Assembly: GCA_030831265.1 (NCBI GenBank)
Contig: JAURLM010000204.1
Coordinates: 1 to 6,513, forward strand
Length of the DNA stretch: 6,513 bases
Source: Chloroflexota bacterium
GTDB taxonomy: Bacteria > Chloroflexota > Dehalococcoidia > Lucifugimonadales > Lucifugimonadaceae
Direction of reading: 5' to 3'
Below the pieces are notes generated by a model that saw nothing but the letters and a program-made list of their open reading frames with translations, did no database searches and was not told the origin of the DNA. Below, piece after piece: positions 1 through 4,453 of the stretch. The first letter of the stretch is position 1, and each line of letters begins with the position of its first letter. A program made the position numbers and the translations under genes.

Positions 1-1226
1 CCAGTGAATGATGTGGCGGTAACAGTTGTCGTCACCCAGGTAGCCAGCACGATGATTCGAGCGATGTTGATAATGACGATTGGTTTCGTGTCACGCGCAC
101 GCATCAGGCGCGCTGCGTAAACCTGCTCCAGGACCATGGCCAACGGCAACATGCACAACAAACGGAAGGCGAAGCGAGCCAGGTCGAACAACCTGCCCTC
201 CGTTCCAAGAATGTCCCGCAGCACCAGTTCGGTAATCGGCGGTACAAAGCCAATCGTGAAAGTAGCGATAGTCGTCAGCAGTCCAACCGTCAGCATGAAC
301 TTGAGCACACGCGCCTCTGAGAACCTCAGGGCCAGCAGGGCCAGAGCAGCGTTTTGCACGCCATTTGTAGCGGCACTTACGGTCTGAAATAGCCCGAATG
401 CAACTGAAACTGCAGCTATCGAGACCGTAGCCTCAGCAGCCCGCGCCATGCCCGCGTTTATCACCGGTTGTGTGATGGTCGGAGCCAGTGCTGAAACCAG
501 GAGCGGCCAGAAGAATTTCGTCATCTCCGCCATGGTCACGGAACGCTGGCCGGAACCCGGAAACGAAACACCGCGTGTAAGTATTAGCAGTAGCGCTACC
601 TCTACCGCCGCTCCTGCGCTGAACGCCACGCCTCCTGCCAGTGCGCCGGTGACAGCACCGGTGGTGACCAGCGTGATAACAGTTACCGTCACTGCTGCCG
701 ATCCAGCGAACGTACCTATCCAAACGATCAACGGCTTTTCAGCCCTAAACGCAACTCCGTGCAGGTGTGCCCGAAGCACCAGCAACCCGGGGAACGGTGC
801 AAGGGCGCGTAATGCCGATGCCGCATGTCGCTGAACATCAGGCTCGACCGAAAACACGCCGGAAAGTATCGCGTTATTCAACGGCGTGAAGGCGATGACC
901 ACTATGAGAACGGTGGAGAATCCAGCCCAGCGCAGAACGAAGCGTCGGATGGTGGGCAGCGAATTGGTGTCGTTAAGAAAGACGAGCGTAAGTTGCTGCA
1001 CCCGCACGTATGGCAACCCGGTGAGCAGTGCGATTGAGAACGCTACGGCGAATCCGCTGATTGCAGCTTCAGCGTCGGTGCTCCGGGCCAGGACCGCTGC
1101 CAGCACCGGAATAAGCGCCTGGGACGCGCTGGCGGTGGCCGCTGACGGCATCAGGAGCGAAATTGCGCGCCGGGTGAAGTTGACCGGGTTTTCAGAACCG
1201 GTTGTGCTTGCCGCGTTATCGCTCAA
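1..1226 (-). CDS. MATE/MOP-superfamily flippase-like membrane protein, 3' end cut by window edge
   Basis: A minus-strand reading frame is open from 1226 to the left edge, giving 408 visible residues and no stop, so the C-terminus is missing. The protein is very hydrophobic, with roughly ten to eleven likely membrane segments, and has a two-fold internal repeat. Residues about 17-122 (FTRRAISLLMPSAATASASQ onward) align by eye with about 235-337 (MTKFFWPLLVSALAPTITQP onward). Each repeat is followed by a similar segment, LRAHLHGVAFRAEKP at about 151-165 and LEQVYAARLMRARDTKP at about 366-382. Such duplication, with Pro-containing first helices and basic cytoplasmic loops, is typical of MOP-superfamily exporters (MATE, Wzx/MurJ-like). 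I chose the TTG at 1226 because AAGGGG lies 4 bases upstream; an in-frame TTG at 1247 has no comparable site. It follows a glycosyltransferase, which suggests flipping of a glycosylated lipid or similar solute, but the substrate cannot be read from sequence. A drug or cation MATE pump is the main alternative. That it is a real gene is secure; the subfamily is not. Confidence 0.82.
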   Translation of the reverse strand, partial: MSDNAASTTGSENPVNFTRRAISLLMPSAATASASQALIPVLAAVLARSTDAEAAISGFAVAFSIALLTGLPYVRVQQLTLVFLNDTNSLPTIRRFVLRWAGFSTVLIVVIAFTPLNNAILSGVFSVEPDVQRHAASALRALAPFPGLLVLRAHLHGVAFRAEKPLIVWIGTFAGSAAVTVTVITLVTTGAVTGALAGGVAFSAGAAVEVALLLILTRGVSFPGSGQRSVTMAEMTKFFWPLLVSALAPTITQPVINAGMARAAEATVSIAAVSVAFGLFQTVSAATNGVQNAALALLALRFSEARVLKFMLTVGLLTTIATFTIGFVPPITELVLRDILGTEGRLFDLARFAFRLLCMLPLAMVLEQVYAARLMRARDTKPIVIINIARIIVLATWVTTTVTATSFT

Positions 1227-1352
1227 TTGTCCCCTTGCGCCGGGCAATCATGCCGACTCTATATCCCTGGCTTACGTTCACCATGCCATGAACCCTGCAA
1301 TGGTACGTGCTGAGTTGATTCTCAGGTTACAGAACATGTATCGACGGAAAGC
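1227..1352. other. Intergenic spacer between glycosyltransferase and flippase-like gene
   Basis: This is a 126-base gap. On the minus strand it contains two weak inverted repeats: CTGAG/CTCAG at 1310-1314 and 1321-1325 with a 6-base loop, and GTTCA/TGAAC at 1276-1280 and 1289-1293 with an 8-base loop. Neither is GC-rich or followed by a T run, so neither is a convincing intrinsic terminator. I see no -35/-10 pair. A 12-codon frame (ATG at 1251, TAA ending at 1216) overlaps the TTG start of the next gene. Read-through from the glycosyltransferase is plausible. Confidence 0.4.
1231..1236 (-). promoter_or_regulatory. Shine-Dalgarno site for the flippase-like gene
   Basis: AAGGGG on the minus strand sits 4 bases before the TTG at 1226. 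It is the reason for preferring that TTG over the in-frame TTG at 1247. No ATG or GTG exists in this frame between the upstream TGA and residue 1. Confidence 0.55.
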
Positions 1353-2723
1353 TCACGACCGCACCAGGAATCCGTCAGTGATAGCGCGGTTCAGTTCACC
1401 GGTGAAATCGATGGACTGAGCCGTTGCCCCACTGACAGGAACCTTGCCTTCGCTAATTGCTGCAGAAAGCAGAGGAAACTTCTCAAAGCGGCCAAGGTAA
1501 TCGTGGTAAATGCGGTCGCCATTCACATAGCACCACGGAGCCAGTCGCCATCCTTCGCCGCCTGTGGGATGTGCCGACGTACTCCGGGGCAGTTCACCGG
1601 TTATTGCAGCAATGTAACTGGCCTTCATCGCCGCCATGCCATATCGCTGACCAATCTCTCGTGCCGCCGCACCCGTGTCTGGTGACTCACTAATCACCCT
1701 CACTATTACTGAAGCCGCAGCACTCACATCCCCGTAGTCGAACAAGTTCACGCCCGGTAATCCCTGTTTTTCGCGAAGCGCGCCGACACGCGCGCAGATC
1801 GCAGGAGTCCCGGCGACAACCGATTCCAGCGGCACAAGCCCAAATGCCTCAACAAACCTTCCGGGACACAACGTTACGTCACCCGCTGCGTAGTAACCCG
1901 GCATCTCGTCTGCGCTCAACCACCGGTGAAACTCCAGCATCCCTGCCGCGCCAACCCGCCTGGCAAGCTCCATCACGGATTCATCGGTAATAGCGGCATC
2001 GTCCAGCGATCCATCGCGGTCAGGCTCAGGCGTAAGCAGCCTGACGTTCCGATCTGGCAATCTGCGCTGAACCTCGACCGCAATCCGCATCGACTCTTCA
2101 ATGCCTTTTTCCGCATGCAGCCGGTGCGGATGCAAGATCAGAAGATCACCCGTTTTACGAGGTGCAACACCGGCAGGGAGCACAGGCTTCACTCGCCCCA
2201 CAGGAACGGCAATCCCGTTTGGAATCACGTTCAACTCGCCAACATCGGTGACTGTTCCCGCCGACGCCCTCACGCAGTCCGCAAGATACTGTGAAGGAAC
2301 AACAGTCCGCGTTGCAGGCAATGTAAACGCCGAAACGAGAGCTTCCTCGTACACGAAGTCGTGTAATGAACGCATCACAGGCACATCACCGAGCGCACCC
2401 CGCATATAGATAGCGTCGGCGTGCAGGTATGCGCGGTCGGCCCAGTCGGCGGCTTCAGACAACACCTGCCATGCTGCGTTAAGTCGATGCGGCATCACCT
2501 GGTACGGAGCCGGGAACGCACCTCGCAGTGGCAAAATCGGCTCAACAACTGCGCCATGCACTGTCATGAATCCTGAACCGGTTCCCGCTGATTGCGAGCA
2601 CAGCACGCGGACATCGTGCCCTGCCTCCGCCAGCGCATCGACAACGTCCATCAACACTCGCTGGGAACCGCCCATGACAACGCCGGGGAAAAGTGGAGCG
2701 ACCGACACGGCGAGGACGCGCAT
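1353..2723 (-). CDS. GT-B family 4 glycosyltransferase with C-terminal extension
   Basis: This is a 456-residue cytoplasmic, GT4-type (retaining) glycosyltransferase that moves a sugar from a nucleotide-sugar donor to an unknown acceptor. The N-terminal Rossmann half shows the usual glycine-rich GG at 18-19 within VVMGGSQRVLMDVVDALAEA (about 15-34) and an acceptor-domain VVPSQYLADCV at about 141-151. The interdomain VIPNGI is at about 166-171. The donor half has HPHRLHAEKG at about 198-207, with the expected Arg201 and Lys206 that contact the donor diphosphate. It also has the EX7E motif, EAFGLVPLE, with Glu292 and Glu300. About 65 residues after the normal GT4 end (392-456, rich in WCYVNGDRIYHDY-type aromatics) form an extension I cannot assign. 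The ATG at 2723 is 3 bases after the flavin reductase stop, with AGGA about 10 bases upstream, so the two are probably co-translated. The flippase-like gene follows. Family assignment is firm; donor and acceptor are unknown. Confidence 0.93.
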   Translation of the reverse strand: MRVLAVSVAPLFPGVVMGGSQRVLMDVVDALAEAGHDVRVLCSQSAGTGSGFMTVHGAVVEPILPLRGAFPAPYQVMPHRLNAAWQVLSEAADWADRAYLHADAIYMRGALGDVPVMRSLHDFVYEEALVSAFTLPATRTVVPSQYLADCVRASAGTVTDVGELNVIPNGIAVPVGRVKPVLPAGVAPRKTGDLLILHPHRLHAEKGIEESMRIAVEVQRRLPDRNVRLLTPEPDRDGSLDDAAITDESVMELARRVGAAGMLEFHRWLSADEMPGYYAAGDVTLCPGRFVEAFGLVPLESVVAGTPAICARVGALREKQGLPGVNLFDYGDVSAAASVIVRVISESPDTGAAAREIGQRYGMAAMKASYIAAITGELPRSTSAHPTGGEGWRLAPWCYVNGDRIYHDYLGRFEKFPLLSAAISEGKVPVSGATAQSIDFTGELNRAITDGFLVRS

Positions 2724-2726
2724 GTG

Positions 2727-3227
2727 TCAGTTTTCCTGGCCGGGAACAAAGTGGCCGAACTGACCGCGGTACCAGAGCATCGGTTCACCATCGGTCGTTT
2801 TCACATGTTCGACACGCGCCACGAAAAGAGTGTGGTCACCTTCGACATGCTCGGAAATCACCTTGCAGTCCATTGTGGACAGCGCACCGACGATCACAGG
2901 AGAGTCACCAACGTTTTCGTACTCGAACGAGCCATTTTCGACGCGCTGTTCGGGAGGCATAGTGAAGTGACGCGCTATGTGCTCCTGCCCCGAATTCAGG
3001 ATGCTGATACCAAAGCGCGAATTTGCGCGGATCAGTGGGTGCGAGTTCCGGTTGTGCCCTATCGAGGCCAGCGCAAGCGGCGGATCCAGCGATACAGAAA
3101 GCACACTGTTCGCGGTCATGCCGTGGATCTTTCCATCCGCTTCACGCGTCGTGATGACCGTGACACCTGTGCCAAAGAAAGACCACGCCTTACGGTAGTT
3201 ATCCGGATTGACCGCTTCTCCTGCCAA
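2727..3227 (-). CDS. Flavin reductase-like FMN-binding split-barrel protein
   Basis: This 166-residue protein matches the length and motif order of the flavin reductase domain family (HpaC/NtaB/RutF-like). These proteins reduce FMN or FAD with NAD(P)H and often feed a two-component monooxygenase. Visible motifs are TGVTVITT at about 20-27 and the flavin-contacting GMTANSVLSVSLDPP at 36-50. FGISILNSGQEHIARHF follows at 72-88, GDHTLFVARVEHV at 130-142 with the usual Gly-Asp-His, and PMLWYRGQFGHF at 149-160. No signal peptide or membrane segment is seen, so it is cytoplasmic. The start is a TTG at 3227: AGGAGGAG lies 3 bases upstream, no ATG or GTG is available in frame after the upstream TAA, and the next Met is Met37, inside the core fold. 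It ends 3 bases before the glycosyltransferase start. No partner oxygenase is in the window, so it could instead be a stand-alone FMN oxidoreductase. Confidence 0.92.
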   Translation of the reverse strand: MAGEAVNPDNYRKAWSFFGTGVTVITTREADGKIHGMTANSVLSVSLDPPLALASIGHNRNSHPLIRANSRFGISILNSGQEHIARHFTMPPEQRVENGSFEYENVGDSPVIVGALSTMDCKVISEHVEGDHTLFVARVEHVKTTDGEPMLWYRGQFGHFVPGQEN

Positions 3228-3230
3228 AAT

Positions 3231-3238
3231 CTCCTCCT
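3231..3238 (-). promoter_or_regulatory. Strong Shine-Dalgarno site fixing a TTG start
   Basis: AGGAGGAG on the minus strand lies 3 bases from the TTG at 3227 (5 bases if the core is read as AGGAGG). It is a near-perfect anti-16S match and supports the TTG as the real start of the flavin reductase. Confidence 0.8.
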
Positions 3239-3280
3239 GCCGCGTGCAATTCGACCATGTCGACCAGCCGAGGTGACGTG

Positions 3281-3286
3281 ATTATA
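3281..3286 (-). promoter_or_regulatory. Possible -10 box (TATAAT) ahead of the flavin reductase gene
   Basis: A consensus TATAAT occurs on the minus strand 54 bases upstream of the TTG start, in an otherwise GC-rich gap. No good -35 hexamer is found at 16-18 bases (the sequence there reads close to GCGTAT), and there is no TG extension. It may serve a second transcript for the flavin reductase and glycosyltransferase genes, but chance is possible. Confidence 0.35.
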
Positions 3287-3295
3287 CGGAGCGAA

Positions 3296-3309
3296 GCGTA
3301 ACGATACGC
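3296..3309. repeat. Short inverted repeat GCGTA-ACGA-TACGC
   Basis: A 5-base perfect inverted repeat with a 4-base loop lies just upstream of the TATAAT box on the minus strand, where a -35 region or operator would sit. There is no T run, so it is not a terminator by itself. It could be a regulator-binding half-site pair or chance. Confidence 0.3.
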
Positions 3310-3321
3310 CGGGGCAAGTAC

Positions 3322-3337
3322 GGAAAGTTCACTTTCC
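3322..3337. repeat. 16-base palindrome over the lipoprotein stop codon
   Basis: GGAAAGTTCACTTTCC has perfect 7-base arms around a 2-base centre. The TGA stop of the lipoprotein gene (3331-3329 on the minus strand) falls in its middle. It may be an operator-like site or a transcript-end hairpin. It lacks a GC-rich stem and a downstream T run, so it is not a standard intrinsic terminator. Confidence 0.45.
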
Positions 3338-4453
3338 AATGATGACGCGCCACGGCACGGGTTCAGGAGAAACGTACCCGGTCAGCTCGACGTATCCCGG
3401 CTGATGTATCTCTGATCCACCCAGGACACCATCAACGCTAACCTTGCCCTCCCAGTAGATAGCTGCCCGCGGCACGCCGGTTGCAACTTCCTGGTCGGCA
3501 AGCACCGGCACCACTTCCACATCAAGCCCGATGCTGTCGATAACGACGCGCCAGCGTGACGGATACTTTGCGCCGGTGTTCGGACTATCCCACGTGTCCA
3601 GCACACTGATGTGTACTCCGTCAGCACCAGTGATGACCCGCGTATCGCCAACGCTGTTGCTCAGCGACCCGAACACGGCCTGCCTGTTTCCTTCAGCATC
3701 CCGTGTCTCGGTAACCATCAACGTTTTGCCATCGCCGAGATGGAGAGCGAACCACTGCCACCCTGCGGGCGCACCAATCGCAAAAAAATCTCCCCACTGG
3801 TGGTCAAACCAGCCTGTCCCAGTTACGTCATAGACCGTTCCATTGATAGACAACTGGCCCGACGCTGCCATGTCAGGGAACGAGTAGTAGTAACTCCAGC
3901 CTGTAGGGGTAGGGAACCAGCCAATCCCGGCCTGTAGCACCGGCGGCACAGCAGGGTCACGCTTGAGCAGCAAGTCAAACCCGCCCCCGTCTCCAAGCGA
4001 ACCCTGTATCGAATGAGAATCTGGCCCGATATCCAGCGACCAATCTCTCAATTGCAGCCCAAAAACCTCAGCATCGCTCTTCGAAGCATCCCCAGCGAAC
4101 AGTCGTGACGCAACGACATGCTTCTGACCAGCCACGTCGGTCAGCCCGAACTGTGACGAGTAGACCGGGTTGCCGTCTGGGTCCAGTGATTGAAATATCA
4201 CGAAGTTGAACCCGAATTCTTCCCCGGTGGCAGCGTTCAGATGCCCGTTGTAGTACCACCACTCCAACCTGTCGGAGTGTCGAGCTTCGTCAGCCGGTAT
4301 CGAAACCGGTCGAGGCGCAGGTGTTGGCTCAGGTGCAGGCGGTGAAGGTATCGGTCGTAGTGCAGTTGCGCCGGTGCACGCGGTCAGCAACACAGAAAAA
4401 CCCGACGCCAGTAACACTCCAAGCATCGCTCTACGGCGTGCATCAGTCCACAT
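3329..4453 (-). CDS. Lipocalin-like (AttH/CrtC-family) lipoprotein
   Basis: This is a 374-residue predicted lipoprotein. The N-terminus has a basic RRR (6-8), a hydrophobic core (about 11-23) and a lipobox LLTAC with the lipidated Cys at 26. RRxxL near the start leaves Tat export possible. A Pro-rich linker at about 34-53 leads to two lipocalin-type barrels. The first opens with DRLEWWYYNGHL (61-72), and the second follows GTGWFDHQWG (212-221). GYVELTGY closes near 353-360. The WWYxxGHL and WFDHQWG signatures are hallmarks of the AttH / carotenoid 1,2-hydratase-like family, which binds or transforms hydrophobic molecules. Members are often called predicted secreted hydrolases, but enzyme activity is unproven for most. 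I chose the ATG at 4453: GGAGGT lies 5 bases upstream, and it places the basic residues right before the hydrophobic core. An in-frame TTG at 4480 would put CCRRCV ahead of the signal and has no better ribosome site. The gene overlaps the MMPL transporter by 11 bases, so coupled translation and joint envelope work are likely. Confidence 0.88.
   Translation of the reverse strand: MWTDARRRAMLGVLLASGFSVLLTACTGATALRPIPSPPAPEPTPAPRPVSIPADEARHSDRLEWWYYNGHLNAATGEEFGFNFVIFQSLDPDGNPVYSSQFGLTDVAGQKHVVASRLFAGDASKSDAEVFGLQLRDWSLDIGPDSHSIQGSLGDGGGFDLLLKRDPAVPPVLQAGIGWFPTPTGWSYYYSFPDMAASGQLSINGTVYDVTGTGWFDHQWGDFFAIGAPAGWQWFALHLGDGKTLMVTETRDAEGNRQAVFGSLSNSVGDTRVITGADGVHISVLDTWDSPNTGAKYPSRWRVVIDSIGLDVEVVPVLADQEVATGVPRAAIYWEGKVSVDGVLGGSEIHQPGYVELTGYVSPEPVPWRVIIGK

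Noticed and set aside
433..723. 96-codon minus-strand frame in the left part
   Set aside because: It is a frame-shifted shadow of the flippase-like gene; its product is Arg/Gly/Cys-rich and does not resemble a protein family. The longer overlapping frame has clear membrane helices.
1276..1325. Two small hairpins after the glycosyltransferase as an intrinsic terminator
   Set aside because: Stems are only 5 pairs, with 6-8 base loops and no T tract, so the case for termination is too weak.
886..1419. 177-codon plus-strand open frame
   Set aside because: It runs antisense to the flippase-like gene and the end of the glycosyltransferase, with no ribosome site and no family-like sequence.
2592..3281. 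229-codon plus-strand open frame
   Set aside because: It lies antisense across the flavin reductase and glycosyltransferase genes, whose family motifs are unmistakable. Its own product is rich in Arg and His with no recognisable motif, a common shadow in GC-rich DNA.
3781..3795. A7 run (T7 on the coding strand) as a terminator or slippage site
   Set aside because: It lies inside the lipoprotein gene, encodes Phe-Phe of the DHQWGDFF segment in frame, and has no stem before it.
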